Below are positions 1 through 9,236 of a DNA stretch of 64,000 nucleotides, in pieces. Source of the DNA: Candidatus Kapaibacterium sp. (GTDB lineage Bacteria > Bacteroidota > Ignavibacteria > Kapaibacteriales > NICIL-2). The stretch is from positions 124,001 to 188,000 of the forward strand of contig BPHJ01000001.1 in NCBI GenBank assembly GCA_026003475.1, read 5' to 3'. Positions within the stretch are counted from its first letter, which is position 1. Every line of letters starts with the position of its first letter. The notes under the pieces are model-generated. The model saw nothing but the letters and a program-made list of their open reading frames with translations. It did not search any database and was not told the origin of the DNA. Position numbers and translations under genes: made by a program.

Positions 1-593
1 ACAAGCGTTGCGACGGCAGCTTTTGCCTCCGATAGCGGAATCTGGTGGTAGTAGGCGAAATGCCAAATGTCAATGGCACCGCCGGTGGAGATGTCCAACA
101 CCAGCAATTGTTCGGGCGAGAGCGTCTCTCCAGCCGCAAAGCGATTGCGCACCGCTTCGGTGTAGTCGCGTGCTTCTGCTGTCCACTCGAGCATTGCGGG
201 GAAAAAGTAGTAGTTGTCCGTGCTCATCAAGTCGCAGATAGGAAAGCCCCGTTGTCGGTCCAGGAGCGTCGGCAGGAATGCAACCGATACCACGTACGGT
301 TCATCGTTGCCGCCCCAAAGATCATCCCAGACCGCTGCATCGGCAGAACGAAGCCACTCGAAAAACTCCTGTTCATACGCTGGCAGTCGGATCAAACCGT
401 ACGAGCGGAAACGTTCGGCAATGTTCTGGGCAAGTTCGGGCGTGAGTGCATCGAAGATATCAGGGGGAATCGAGACAGGCTTATCTCGTTCCAACGACCG
501 TTCGAACCAATCGAGAATGGTAGCAGCGTCCACTGGGTACGCGATGGGAAGGTGGAGAAAGTCGCTGCAAAAATGCTGAACTGCTTCGAGCAA
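1..593 (-). CDS. Unknown protein, partial (runs off left edge)
   Basis: An open minus-strand frame of about 197 codons runs without a stop from about 593 to the left edge, so the C-terminus is missing. I do not recognise the family. The protein is acidic and rich in Trp, Tyr and Phe, with segments such as FEWLRSADAAVWDDLW and STDNYYFFPAMLEW, and looks globular and soluble with no signal peptide. No ATG or GTG start exists between the upstream in-frame stop and this stretch; the TTG at 593 is the best visible start but has no clear Shine-Dalgarno sequence, so the start is uncertain. It follows the TssJ-like gene by about 50 bp on the same strand and is probably co-transcribed, which makes a T6SS-related role possible but unproven. 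Confidence 0.6.
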   Translation of the reverse strand, partial: MLEAVQHFCSDFLHLPIAYPVDAATILDWFERSLERDKPVSIPPDIFDALTPELAQNIAERFRSYGLIRLPAYEQEFFEWLRSADAAVWDDLWGGNDEPYVVSVAFLPTLLDRQRGFPICDLMSTDNYYFFPAMLEWTAEARDYTEAVRNRFAAGETLSPEQLLVLDISTGGAIDIWHFAYYHQIPLSEAKAAVATL

Positions 594-641
594 GAACGAT
601 GCCGGCGATCGTATGGATGCTGTTCTCGTCAGGCAGCGGAC

Positions 642-1061
642 CTACTTCTTGATGTCGAGTTGATAGGTTGTATCTCCCAAGCGGAGATGCACCGTTGATC
701 CGACGGGGACACGCGCTCGGTTGGTTGCTGCTGATCCTCCCATGTTGACAAAGACGATCGCCATTTTTACTCCATTCCCGCGCACCGTCTGCTCAGCAAT
801 TTTTTGTCCGGGCACGAACTCGAAGGAGACAACCTTGAGCACGTCTTCATCTGGATTGTCGCGCAGAACTTGCTCCCGTTTAGCAAACCATTCTTGAGCC
901 GATAGGGCAATAAGCTGCTGTTCCAGCTCTGGAGAATCAGCAAAGACGATATCCACGGGGACGGGTGCACCGAAGTTGGCATTGTCGTCGGCATCAACTT
1001 GCAGATAGATGCTCGATGAACAGCCTACCCACACAAGAACGCTCACCAGGACCAGTCGCAT
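642..1061 (-). CDS. tssJ: TssJ-like T6SS outer-membrane lipoprotein
   Basis: A 139-residue lipoprotein. The first 16 residues form a short hydrophobic signal ending in a Cys (VLVWVGCSSS), so lipidation is expected. The rest resembles T6SS-associated lipoproteins: a beta-rich start (GAPVPVDIVFADSPEL), a conserved LSAQEWFAKR stretch and a VVSFEFVPGQ strand. TssJ anchors the TssL-TssM membrane complex to the outer membrane, and the divergent position next to tssK-tssL-tssM fits. I chose the ATG at 1061 because it gives a proper signal peptide; an upstream start would add eight polar residues. Similarity to canonical TssJ/VasD is only moderate, so the exact subfamily is uncertain. Confidence 0.65.
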   Translation of the reverse strand: MRLVLVSVLVWVGCSSSIYLQVDADDNANFGAPVPVDIVFADSPELEQQLIALSAQEWFAKREQVLRDNPDEDVLKVVSFEFVPGQKIAEQTVRGNGVKMAIVFVNMGGSAATNRARVPVGSTVHLRLGDTTYQLDIKK

Positions 1062-1086
1062 GATGGCATCATCGAAGGAGTACAAG

Positions 1087-1094
1087 CAAATTTA
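1087..1094 (-). promoter_or_regulatory. Possible -7 element for tssJ
   Basis: Reads TAAATTTG on the minus strand, matching the Bacteroidota -7 consensus TANNTTTG, 25 bp upstream of the tssJ ATG. No matching TTTG was found at the -33 position, so this is tentative. Confidence 0.35.
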
Positions 1095-1132
1095 GCGCCC
1101 GACCGGGGATTGGGATATCAGAAAAACTACGT

Positions 1133-1164
1133 ATTGCACCCGTAGCAATGCCACTCTAAGTTTG
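1133..1164 (+). promoter_or_regulatory. Bacteroidota-type promoter for tssK operon
   Basis: ATTG at 1133-1136, 20-bp spacer, TAAGTTTG at 1157-1164. This matches the TTTG-N19-21-TANNTTTG promoter of Bacteroidota primary sigma factors at seven of eight fixed or nearly fixed positions. Transcription would start near 1171, giving a leader of about 147 nt before tssK. Confidence 0.45.
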
Positions 1165-1227
1165 CTACTGCGGTCGTGTCGGTAAGAGCGCCATTCGTGT
1201 GGGTAGGTTGCATGCTGTGTACGGCAC

Positions 1228-1244
1228 TTGGCACAGTACTTGCG
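1228..1244 (+). promoter_or_regulatory. Sigma-54-like promoter upstream of tssK
   Basis: TTGGCACAGTACTTGCG keeps the -24 TTGGCAC and -12 TTGC elements with the exact sigma-54 spacing (the GG and GC dinucleotides are 10 bases apart). Start of transcription would be near 1256, about 60 nt before the tssK ATG. Several T6SS loci in Proteobacteria are RpoN-dependent, so this is plausible, but no enhancer-binding activator gene is seen in the window. Confidence 0.4.
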
Positions 1245-1317
1245 CTACCAATGCCATGCATGGATACTGCACTCACGATCGGCAGCAACCTGTTTGAATT
1301 GTCCGATAGGAGATCCC

Positions 1318-2652
1318 ATGGACCAATTGTCTGCCCTACAGTCGCCGTTGCACTGGTATGATGGCATGTTGTTGTTGCCGGAGCATTTTCGCTATGGCTT
1401 TGCACGGGGTGAAGCGTTGTTGCATTACCGTCTGATGGCGGTTCATCCATATTGCTGGGGTGTTCGGCAGTACCGATTCAATCCCGCTGCGCTCAGTACA
1501 GGGGTTGCTGAACTTGTCCAGTTGGAAGCGGTTTTTCCTGACGGAGCGGTGGTTTCCTACGATGCAGTTCAGTCAAGCGAACCGTTGCGCATTGACCTTC
1601 GTGCTGCAGCAGAACAGCTTCGCGAGCGTCCGCGCCGCATTTGGATTACCCTTGCCGCCAGTGGTGAAGAAGAACTCCAAGCTGGGTATCGGCGCTACCG
1701 GCTGGGTGAGGCGGAAGTGCTAACCTATGGTGAGCAGCAGCAAGAGCGCAGTCAAGTTCTGGTGCTGGAGCCGCACCTCCAACTTGTGCTTGATGATGTG
1801 TTGCCGGCCCGTCTTGTGGGCATTCCACTGGCAGAAGTTGCCTGGGAACACGAAGCACCCACTCTGACGCCGTATGTTCCGCCATTGCTCCACGTCGAGG
1901 TTGCTTCGCCAGTGGGGCAAATGGTCCAGCAGATTGTCGAGCGGCTCCGGGAAAAAGCCCAGCAATTGGTCAACCGCATCAACAATCCGCAGCCAGGCAT
2001 TAGCGAACTCGTCATTGATGAGTTTAAGTTCTACGTTGCATCTCTGACCGGAGAGCTGCCTCTTTTGGAGACCTTGCTGGCATCGAATAGGGCGCATCCG
2101 TGGACGCTGTTCGCAGTGTTGGCGCAGATTGCCGGTCGTGTTGCTGCTCTCGGCAGCGAGCGTATCCCACCGATATTTTCTCCCTACCAGCACGACCAAC
2201 TCTACGCCAGCTTCGACCAATTGCGGCGGTACATTCTCCGCATGGTTGCTGAAAGTGCGCTCGAGACCTACATCCGCGTTCCCTTCCAACTGGAGGGTAC
2301 CGCCTACAAGGTTGAGCTCCGACTCCAGTGGCAGGGGAGCACATTCATTTTGGCGGCGCATCCGAAGCCTGGGGTATCGCCGGCTGAGATGCGTGCATGG
2401 GTTGAAAGCGCTGTCATCGGCAGTGAGAGTCTGCACGCAAGTCTCAAATTGCGGCGGGTGCTGGGGGCACGGCGAACCGAGATCGAGCGGATTCCGGATG
2501 TTGTCGTCTCCCGCGGCACAGTGCTCTACGAACTGACATTCGATGACGATAGTGTCATTTTTGGTGAGCCACTCTGCGTCGAAAATCATCTTCGTGAACG
2601 GGCTGAGAGTGCTCCCGCCGAGCTGAGTTTGTACATCAAGGTGAAGGTCTGA
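1318..2652 (+). CDS. tssK: T6SS baseplate protein TssK
   Basis: 444 residues, the usual length for TssK. The N-terminus (LHWYDGMLLLPEHFR) is the highly conserved TssK/ImpJ/VasE signature in which the protein begins with its 'W-x-x-G-M-L-L-x-P-x-H-F' block. TssK is the trimeric adaptor joining the cytoplasmic baseplate (TssEFG) to the TssL/TssM membrane complex. The start at 1318 is preceded by a good ribosome site (TAGGAGA, 5-7 bp upstream). It is the first gene of a tight operon with tssL (4-bp gap), tssM and tssA. Confidence 0.95.
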   Translation: MDQLSALQSPLHWYDGMLLLPEHFRYGFARGEALLHYRLMAVHPYCWGVRQYRFNPAALSTGVAELVQLEAVFPDGAVVSYDAVQSSEPLRIDLRAAAEQLRERPRRIWITLAASGEEELQAGYRRYRLGEAEVLTYGEQQQERSQVLVLEPHLQLVLDDVLPARLVGIPLAEVAWEHEAPTLTPYVPPLLHVEVASPVGQMVQQIVERLREKAQQLVNRINNPQPGISELVIDEFKFYVASLTGELPLLETLLASNRAHPWTLFAVLAQIAGRVAALGSERIPPIFSPYQHDQLYASFDQLRRYILRMVAESALETYIRVPFQLEGTAYKVELRLQWQGSTFILAAHPKPGVSPAEMRAWVESAVIGSESLHASLKLRRVLGARRTEIERIPDVVVSRGTVLYELTFDDDSVIFGEPLCVENHLRERAESAPAELSLYIKVKV

Positions 2653-2656
2653 GGCC

Positions 2657-4015
2657 GTGCTGGCGCAGTTTGGTCAGTCGTTGCTGGTGCAATGGTTCCG
2701 CGAACTCTTTACAGCGGCGAATGCATTGGTTCGAGAGGAGGCATCGGCTGCTCTGCCACCTGATCATCTCCAGCGTCGGCTGGTTATGCACATTGAGCAG
2801 TGCGATCGCCAAGCGTCGCGTCTTGGCGGCAGCTTTCTGGAGGCATACGGCGATGTTCGCTATGCAATGGTTGCCATTGCCGACGAGCTGCTCATTACCA
2901 GCGTGTGGCGTCATAGTCAGTGGTGGCAGCAAAACTTGTTGGAGGAAGCCGTGCACGGAACCTACGTTGCTGGGGAGGAATTTTTCCGCCGTGCCGAACG
3001 CATTGTGAGCACTCGTCGCAGCAGTGAGTACATCGAGGCGGCGAAAGTGTACCTCCTGTGCCTGCTGCTTGGATTCCAGGGGAAATATCGTGGCGCAAGC
3101 TCCGGTGCTGAGCGACAACAGCTTGCCGTGCAGTTGTACCAGTACATTTTCGATCGTCCCCCAATCGAAGGGATGCTTGCCGTGCCGCTGTCGAGCACCG
3201 ACGAACTGCACGTGTATCCTGCAACCGAGATGACCTATTTTGCTCCGTGGTATCGGCGGTACCTGATGCTGCTGGGGATAATGGGTATTGCGGTTCTGGC
3301 ATCGGTGGTGGTATGGTTAGTGCTAACGGCTCCCCTGCGCCGTATCGCAAGCGAGATTGAATCTACCCCGACGCCGATACTGGCTCCCTTGGAGAGTACT
3401 CAGCCGCACCGCACGTCTCCAGAACTTGCGCTGATTGTCAATGCATCTGGTCCCGTCACGGTGCGTCTCTACGATCGCCTCAGCGGTGATCTAGTCGCTG
3501 ATACGACGATTCCACTTCATCGTGAAGGAAGGATACAACTGCCGCAATACCGCCAACTGACGCTTCTGTGCGAAGCGCCGGGATGCTATCCGGTGCTGGA
3601 TACACTGACCACCGAAGACACAACTCTGCTGAGTCGCAACTACGCACTCAAGCAGCTTGCTACCCTCCTGGAGCAACCGATTGTGCTTGAGCATGTTTCC
3701 TTCGATGCTGGCAGCGCGGAGTTGGCGATTCGTTCGGTGCCATGGCTGGATGCCCTCGCGCGGGCACTGGTATCGGATACATCTCTTCATGTCACCATCT
3801 ATGGGCATACAGATGCAGTTGGCAATCCGCAGCAAAACATGCGGCTATCGCGTCAGCGCGCCGAACAGGTTGTGACCTATTTGCTCCAGCGGGGCATTGC
3901 TTACGAACGGATGAAAGCTATCGGCAAAGGTGCCCAGCAGCCTCGCGCGCCGAATACCACTCCTGAGGGACGAGCGCTCAACCGACGTGTTGAACTTGTA
4001 CTAACGCGGAGGTAG
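2657..4015 (+). CDS. tssL: T6SS membrane protein TssL with OmpA-like domain
   Basis: 452 residues, GTG start. Residues 1-190 form the cytoplasmic DotU/IcmH-like domain, including the YGDVRYAMVAIADELL helix typical of TssL. One membrane helix lies at about 201-224. The periplasmic part ends in an OmpA-type peptidoglycan-binding domain (about 345-452) with GHTDAVGN, the following RLSRQRAE helix and NRRVEL, so this is the longer TssL variant that binds the cell wall directly rather than through a separate TagL. It would recruit TssM and the baseplate at the inner membrane. It lies between tssK and tssM with gaps of 4 and 2 bp, indicating tight co-translation. Confidence 0.95.
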   Translation: MLAQFGQSLLVQWFRELFTAANALVREEASAALPPDHLQRRLVMHIEQCDRQASRLGGSFLEAYGDVRYAMVAIADELLITSVWRHSQWWQQNLLEEAVHGTYVAGEEFFRRAERIVSTRRSSEYIEAAKVYLLCLLLGFQGKYRGASSGAERQQLAVQLYQYIFDRPPIEGMLAVPLSSTDELHVYPATEMTYFAPWYRRYLMLLGIMGIAVLASVVVWLVLTAPLRRIASEIESTPTPILAPLESTQPHRTSPELALIVNASGPVTVRLYDRLSGDLVADTTIPLHREGRIQLPQYRQLTLLCEAPGCYPVLDTLTTEDTTLLSRNYALKQLATLLEQPIVLEHVSFDAGSAELAIRSVPWLDALARALVSDTSLHVTIYGHTDAVGNPQQNMRLSRQRAEQVVTYLLQRGIAYERMKAIGKGAQQPRAPNTTPEGRALNRRVELVLTRR

Positions 4016-4017
4016 AT

Positions 4018-7000
4018 ATGTCGCCACTCCTTTGGATACTTGTTGGTTCGGTTGCTGCCATTGCCGTGCTGGTTGGACTGGTGATGCTGTTGCGGATGCG
4101 GGTGGCGCTGGCTCGGCAGGTGAGCGAAACCAGCATCGGCTTGTGGAACGAATTTCGGCAGTGGCTCCGGAGGCTGTTTGTGCTGGACCTCCGCCGTTCG
4201 ATGCGGCAGGGTATTGCTGCCCTCCGGGGGGCAATCCGCATGCGCACATTCCGGTATGAGCGCCCATGGTTTTTGATGATCGGTCCGGCAGGATCGGGAA
4301 AGACGTCCTTGTTGCGTACGCTTGCAGAACCGCATAGCATCAACGATAGTGGGCTGCTCAATTGGGGAATCTTTCGCAATGGTGTTCTTCTCGATGTGGC
4401 TGGGCAGTACAGCGCACCAATGGAGAGAGTTGCATGGTATGCTTATCCTCGTCGCGTGTGGCGAACGCTCAAGCGGCTGCTGATCTACCATCGCGAGCGT
4501 AGGCCGCTCGATGGTATTGTGCTTGTGCTGCCGGTCAGCCTGTTTGCCCAGTTCGATGATGAACGTCGTGTGTATGCAGAGCGTCTTGCCGAGCAGCTTC
4601 GCGGGATAGCGCGGCGGCTGGGCATGACACTACCAGTTTACGTGGTCGTCACGCATGCTGACCATCTGCCAGGGTTCTCTGCATTTGTCGAGGCATTGCC
4701 CGCCAAGGAGCGCCAGCATGTGTTTGGTTGGAATTCACCCTATGCCCCAGAGGCACTCTTCAAGCGCTCATGGGGGCAGGATGCTATGGCTGCGGTTCTC
4801 GAGCGGATAAGTGCTGTGCAGTACGATCTGCTTGCACGAAGCCAGCGCCCAATCGAACTGTTTGGTGTGTATGATTCGTTCCGACAGTTGGTCGAGCCAG
4901 CTCAAGAATGGCTCGATTCGCTGTTCGGTCATACCGAGCGTTCTCCATGGCTGATCCTGCGCGGTCTCTACTTTAGCGGTGCGGTGGCAAACGAGGGTAT
5001 CACTGATCAGTTGCCTGGACAACCCGAGGGAATGTCGGTAGCACCACAGCAGGTGTTTGTTGCGGATTTGTTCCGCGCCAAGATTTTCCGCGAGCCATCG
5101 CTGGCCCAGCCTAAGCGCCAGCATTTAGTCAGGCGGAGTTATGCATCCGTTGCAGCGCATGGAGCAACGGCTCTCGTGATTCTTGGAATGATTGTCGCCG
5201 TCGCCGTGCAATGGAAGGACCTCCACCAACGAGCCAGCGTACTTGCCAGCATACTCGAACAGGTGCGAGATGATCGTCAGAGCTATCGCTATGAACGCGA
5301 AAAGCTGCAAAATCCCTACTACTATGCTGACAAGACGCGGCAGTATCTGACTTACTTTGCGACGTTGGAGAATCATCGCTTGTTCTCGTATGGATTGCCG
5401 CCTTCGTGGTTTGGCGCTTTGCACAATCGTTTACGGGAAGCAATAGCGCGAAGCTTGCGCGATGTCGTGATGGTGGGGATGAAGGAGGAGTTTCTGCGGT
5501 TGGCTCAATTGCTGACCGATCCGAATGCACTCTATTTGCCGCCCGATACCCTGAGTCTGCGGCGGCTAAACCTGGCAACGACACCGGAGTATGTCTCCTT
5601 TGCTCGGTATGTGCAGGCAGTTGCGGAATTTGAGTACCACGCCGGACTCTATAACAGCTTAGCGGCACCACACCGTGACCAGCGGTTGGCAAAGATCATT
5701 GACTACCTCTACCAAGCTGGAATCGAAGGTGATGTTGCCCAGCTTATTGAGTCGGACTATCGCTTGATGCAACGGGTGCGGGTTGATCCCCTTCAGCTCG
5801 ACCAACTGCGCATGCGCTTTGCAGAGAAGGCGCTGGTAATGGTGAAACGCTGTACCGAGAAAGCAACGTTGGGTAATGCCATCACAGCATCAATGGCCAC
5901 CTTTACGCGGGCATTTGCAACAGTCCGCAGTGCCAGCAGCGATGATGAAGTTGCTGCTGCGTTCGCTCAGCTCTACAGCTCGCTCAATCGGCTGCAGCAG
6001 TCCCTCCTGTCGCCAGAGACTGAATGGCTTTCGCGCGAGGCATTTATTCCTGATGCTGCCACAAAGAAGCTGCTCGAGCGTGTTGCAACGTCCCGGCTGT
6101 TGGGGGGAACAATTCGTGCAGAATTCGAGCGACGCATGGACTCCCTGTTTACTGCTATGCGGCTGCAGCTGCTGAGCAGTAGCGTTCCCATGCGCGCCGA
6201 GGGCAGCGATTCAACAGCAATCGTAACAATCAACGCCGAAAGCAAGCGCTTCCAACTCTCGCCGCCGATGCAGAAAACGCTGGCTGCATTCGCGGAGTGG
6301 CGCAAGCAACCATTTGCGGTTATTGATGGTGAAGTCCGTCAGCGGGTTGGTACGCTTCTCGATCAGCTCGGCCCCATGCAACAAGTCATTTGGAATACAA
6401 CGTTGCTGAAAACAATTCCGCCCACGATCGAGGCGTATTTGAAATTTCTCAGCGAACAGATGGCACTCTTTCCGGCTGAATTGCAAGTCCCAGCTGAGCG
6501 CGTGTTCCAACGCGGCCTTCAGCGGACGATCGAGGACATTGTCGTCCGTGCTGCATCGGTGCAAACAGTTTCGTCCCGTATCGGAGAGGACGAGATGAGT
6601 CTAGCCGTGCAATCGCTGCAAGAATCAGCGCCAGCCCTAATCGTTGCATTGCGGCAGTTGAGCACCAGTAGCGATGGCAGTGGGCGGCAGTTGGCAACCG
6701 TTCTGGGCAAGGGCATTGCTCAGCACATGAGCACACTGTCGCGATGGTTGGCCGATCGGTCGCTCTACACCGCCTCCATTACCGATGCTAAATTGCTCCA
6801 GTGGAAGCCCAATCAATCCGTGCGTGCCTTGGCCTTCGAGCTCGAGACCGCCGAGGATGCCCAGGAGTATCTTGCACGCCAGCGGGAACCAATTGAGCAA
6901 TGGAGCAAGCAGTATGCTGTTCCGTTGTTGACGTTCTATAACAATGCTGGGATCGGTGCACAGGCGGCTCTCACAGCACGTGAGGCTGCCGAGATTCGGC

Positions 7001-7989
7001 AGTGGTCGCTTATTGTTCGTGCGTTGGAAGGGTATGCCGCAAAAGCGCCGAACAATTCTCTTGCGAAGTTGGAAGAATATATCATCGGCCTTGGTTCGCT
7101 GACGATGCTAACGCCGACGGAGCTGCAGAAGGCTGTTATCCAGCGATCAGGCGGTTCCGCGGAGGACTACTTCGCGCGGAAGATTCGCGACATTGCTACC
7201 GACATTCGTCGTGGAATTGTGCTCAATGCCGACAGTCGCTTCCAGGAGGACTACCGGAAAATCTATCGTGCAACGACGGCGATCCAGCGATATTTTCCCT
7301 TTGGGCAGTCGAACCAAGACGCTGACCCCGCAATGGTGCGGAATTACTTTACAACAATCGGGAACGAACTGACCTTCGCGCGACTGCTGACGGCGCTTGG
7401 TGGGACGATCCCCGATGCCCAAGCGCAGGTGCTCACCCAGCTTGCAACCGCGCAGGAGTTCTTCCGGCCGGTGCTGTATGCGGCAGATCCTTCCGGCGGT
7501 ACCTATACCATCACATTGACCTACCGCACTAATAGAACGGCCGAGCAAAACGCCAGCGTTGTGTACGCGAAGGTACTGGTGCAGTCTCCCAATGGGCAGG
7601 AGAACGGAAAGCTACTCTTTACCCCTGGTGAACAGATAACGGTGCAGTGGCGTCCAGGCGATCAAATTGGTATCGAGATCCGTTGGGCCAAAGATGCTGG
7701 CATTATTCCGGTGCAGTGGTTGGAGGGAAGCTATCGCATTGTGGATACGCGCACGGCGTCTTTCCGAGCCAGTGGAACATGGTCGTTGCTGCGCTTACTT
7801 GCCGATCATCAGGTGGCCGACGGTGCTACTGATCGGATGGTATTCCGCGTGTTGACATCCGCACCGGTCAATCCAGCGGTAACAACCGATCCATTGATGG
7901 TGCTGTATTTTGACGTTGGTATCAATCCATCGAGCGGTGACAGCAAAATGCGGATCCCCTTTTTGAACACACTGCCACCGCCGCGCTGA
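4018..7989 (+). CDS. tssM: T6SS inner-membrane protein TssM (IcmF family)
   Basis: 1323 residues, somewhat longer than typical TssM (about 1100-1200). A membrane helix lies at about 4-26, a cytoplasmic NTPase-like domain follows with an intact Walker A (GPAGSGKT, residues 89-96) and a VVTHADHLPG motif resembling the TKxD element, and a further membrane helix lies near 380-400. The remaining 900 residues are the periplasmic helical IcmF-related region and the beta-rich C-terminal TssM domain that contacts TssJ and the outer membrane. It starts 2 bp after the tssL stop. Only one clear N-terminal membrane helix is visible where many TssM proteins show a hairpin, so topology may differ slightly. 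Confidence 0.95.
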   Translation: MSPLLWILVGSVAAIAVLVGLVMLLRMRVALARQVSETSIGLWNEFRQWLRRLFVLDLRRSMRQGIAALRGAIRMRTFRYERPWFLMIGPAGSGKTSLLRTLAEPHSINDSGLLNWGIFRNGVLLDVAGQYSAPMERVAWYAYPRRVWRTLKRLLIYHRERRPLDGIVLVLPVSLFAQFDDERRVYAERLAEQLRGIARRLGMTLPVYVVVTHADHLPGFSAFVEALPAKERQHVFGWNSPYAPEALFKRSWGQDAMAAVLERISAVQYDLLARSQRPIELFGVYDSFRQLVEPAQEWLDSLFGHTERSPWLILRGLYFSGAVANEGITDQLPGQPEGMSVAPQQVFVADLFRAKIFREPSLAQPKRQHLVRRSYASVAAHGATALVILGMIVAVAVQWKDLHQRASVLASILEQVRDDRQSYRYEREKLQNPYYYADKTRQYLTYFATLENHRLFSYGLPPSWFGALHNRLREAIARSLRDVVMVGMKEEFLRLAQLLTDPNALYLPPDTLSLRRLNLATTPEYVSFARYVQAVAEFEYHAGLYNSLAAPHRDQRLAKIIDYLYQAGIEGDVAQLIESDYRLMQRVRVDPLQLDQLRMRFAEKALVMVKRCTEKATLGNAITASMATFTRAFATVRSASSDDEVAAAFAQLYSSLNRLQQSLLSPETEWLSREAFIPDAATKKLLERVATSRLLGGTIRAEFERRMDSLFTAMRLQLLSSSVPMRAEGSDSTAIVTINAESKRFQLSPPMQKTLAAFAEWRKQPFAVIDGEVRQRVGTLLDQLGPMQQVIWNTTLLKTIPPTIEAYLKFLSEQMALFPAELQVPAERVFQRGLQRTIEDIVVRAASVQTVSSRIGEDEMSLAVQSLQESAPALIVALRQLSTSSDGSGRQLATVLGKGIAQHMSTLSRWLADRSLYTASITDAKLLQWKPNQSVRALAFELETAEDAQEYLARQREPIEQWSKQYAVPLLTFYNNAGIGAQAALTAREAAEIRQWSLIVRALEGYAAKAPNNSLAKLEEYIIGLGSLTMLTPTELQKAVIQRSGGSAEDYFARKIRDIATDIRRGIVLNADSRFQEDYRKIYRATTAIQRYFPFGQSNQDADPAMVRNYFTTIGNELTFARLLTALGGTIPDAQAQVLTQLATAQEFFRPVLYAADPSGGTYTITLTYRTNRTAEQNASVVYAKVLVQSPNGQENGKLLFTPGEQITVQWRPGDQIGIEIRWAKDAGIIPVQWLEGSYRIVDTRTASFRASGTWSLLRLLADHQVADGATDRMVFRVLTSAPVNPAVTTDPLMVLYFDVGINPSSGDSKMRIPFLNTLPPPR

Positions 7990-8020
7990 AACGAAAGTTC
8001 AACGGTAACTGATGTAGGCA

Positions 8021-9133
8021 ATGGCAATCGTGGACCTTGAGTTGTTGCTATCCCCAATTAGTGATGAAGAACCTGCCGGTACTGACCAAAGCGCTACACC
8101 CCAGTATCTGCAGATTATAGACGCCATGCGCGAAGACGATCCCACCATTCAGCGCGAATCGTGGGAAGAGGTTCGGGTGGCAGACTGGAACAGAGTTCAG
8201 CAGCTCTGCGAAGAGATACTCGAGACGAAAGCCAAGGATCTGCAGGTTGCTGTCTGGCTCTGTCAGGCGCTGCTCCGCAATCATGGAATTGCAGGATTCA
8301 ACGAGGGTACGATGCTGGTTACCGGGCTTTGCCAGCACTATTGGGAGTGGTTGCATCCTCAGCTGGAAGAACCCAGTTTGCTCTATCGTCGCACGAACAT
8401 CTTGACGAAGTTCTTCAATCGCCTCGAGGAACAGCTACGGCATATTCAGGTGACCAGTCCCGATGATCCCGAGTTGCAGCCATACCGTTGGGGTGATTAC
8501 CTGGATGCTACGCATATTGACCGGATGGAGGAGTCGGACAAACGACGCGCGTTGAGTGAAGGGCGCCCGACAAGTGAGATGTTTACGGCGTCTCTGCGCG
8601 CTACACCAGATACCTTCATCGAACAGTTGGCATCCGATCTTGACCAGGCGATCGCCTGTTTAGCTGAGCTCGAACAGGTTGTTCAGAATAGCTGCGAGCC
8701 ACTGCGACCGGCGCTTGATGATCCATCGGATGCCGATGTTTCGTTCGGCGCAGGTCGGGAGGCGCTGGGTGTGCTCCAACAGTTTGTGCGTCGGATTTGC
8801 GGAGAACGTGGTATTGGTCTAGCAGCACCAACAGAAACCGAATCAGAAGAATCCAGCAGCAGTAGTAAAAGCGACGGCGGTGCGGGAGCTGTTGCTGGTG
8901 CTCTGCAGTCGCGCGAGGATGCATACCGTTCCATCGAGCGCATTGCAGACTTTTTAGCACGGATTGAACCCCATAGTCCGGTACCGTACTTATTGCGGCG
9001 AGCAGTCAAATGGGGGCGGATGTCGGCAGAGGAAATGCTGCAAGAGCTCTACCAGAATGCACCCGATTTGGAGCAACTCTACCGACTGCTGGGACTGGAG
9101 CCCCCACAGCAACAGGAGTCGAGCGGATGGTAG
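8021..9133 (+). CDS. tssA: T6SS protein TssA
   Basis: 370 residues. The N-terminal ImpA domain begins with LLSPISDEEPAGTDQ, close to the family signature. A low-complexity Glu/Ser linker (EESSSSSKSDG, near residue 280) separates it from a helical C-terminal domain (EPHSPVPYLLRRAVKW) of the type found in sheath-capping or baseplate-priming TssA proteins. TssA coordinates tube and sheath assembly. It is the last recognised structural gene of the first operon, 31 bp after tssM. The ATG at 8021 follows a weak ribosome site. Confidence 0.93.
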   Translation: MAIVDLELLLSPISDEEPAGTDQSATPQYLQIIDAMREDDPTIQRESWEEVRVADWNRVQQLCEEILETKAKDLQVAVWLCQALLRNHGIAGFNEGTMLVTGLCQHYWEWLHPQLEEPSLLYRRTNILTKFFNRLEEQLRHIQVTSPDDPELQPYRWGDYLDATHIDRMEESDKRRALSEGRPTSEMFTASLRATPDTFIEQLASDLDQAIACLAELEQVVQNSCEPLRPALDDPSDADVSFGAGREALGVLQQFVRRICGERGIGLAAPTETESEESSSSSKSDGGAGAVAGALQSREDAYRSIERIADFLARIEPHSPVPYLLRRAVKWGRMSAEEMLQELYQNAPDLEQLYRLLGLEPPQQQESSGW

Positions 9134-9145
9134 ACTCTTGAGTCT
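9132..9145. repeat. Short inverted repeat at tssA end
   Basis: AGACTC-TT-GAGTCT is a perfect 6-bp inverted repeat overlapping the tssA stop codon. It has no following T-tract of the usual sort, so it is a weak terminator candidate or an operator half of the adjacent motif. Confidence 0.35.
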
Positions 9146-9148
9146 GAA

Positions 9149-9210
9149 ATAGGGAAAAAATGGGGAATTTTTGTTCTTGCATCGGAGGATGCTTCGAAGT
9201 CATTTTTGCA
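9149..9210. promoter_or_regulatory. Shared T6SS upstream motif, copy A
   Basis: Contains an 18-bp block at 9149-9166 (ATAGGGAAAAAATGGGGA) that is identical to 14641-14658 upstream of tssB. Its core is palindrome-like (AAAAAT-GGGGA-ATTTTT). Downstream are TTCGAA (9193-9198) and CATTTTTGCA (9201-9210), which also have counterparts near copy B. It lies 70-88 bp before the ATG of the unknown 596-residue protein. A common operator or upstream promoter element is the simplest reading. Confidence 0.6.
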
Positions 9211-9236
9211 ACGGATAAACACTTGTGTTGATTGCT

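Noticed and set aside
45-698. Plus-strand ORF of 217 codons at the left edge
   Set aside because: It is antisense to the partial unknown gene and to the end of tssJ, and its protein has no recognisable features; the minus frame has better composition.
1176-1361. Small ORF (61 codons) upstream of and overlapping tssK
   Set aside because: GTG start, no ribosome site, overlaps promoter elements and the tssK start in another frame.
1720-2589. Long minus-strand ORF inside tssK
   Set aside because: Shadow of tssK; Cys/His/Arg-rich composition unlike a real protein.
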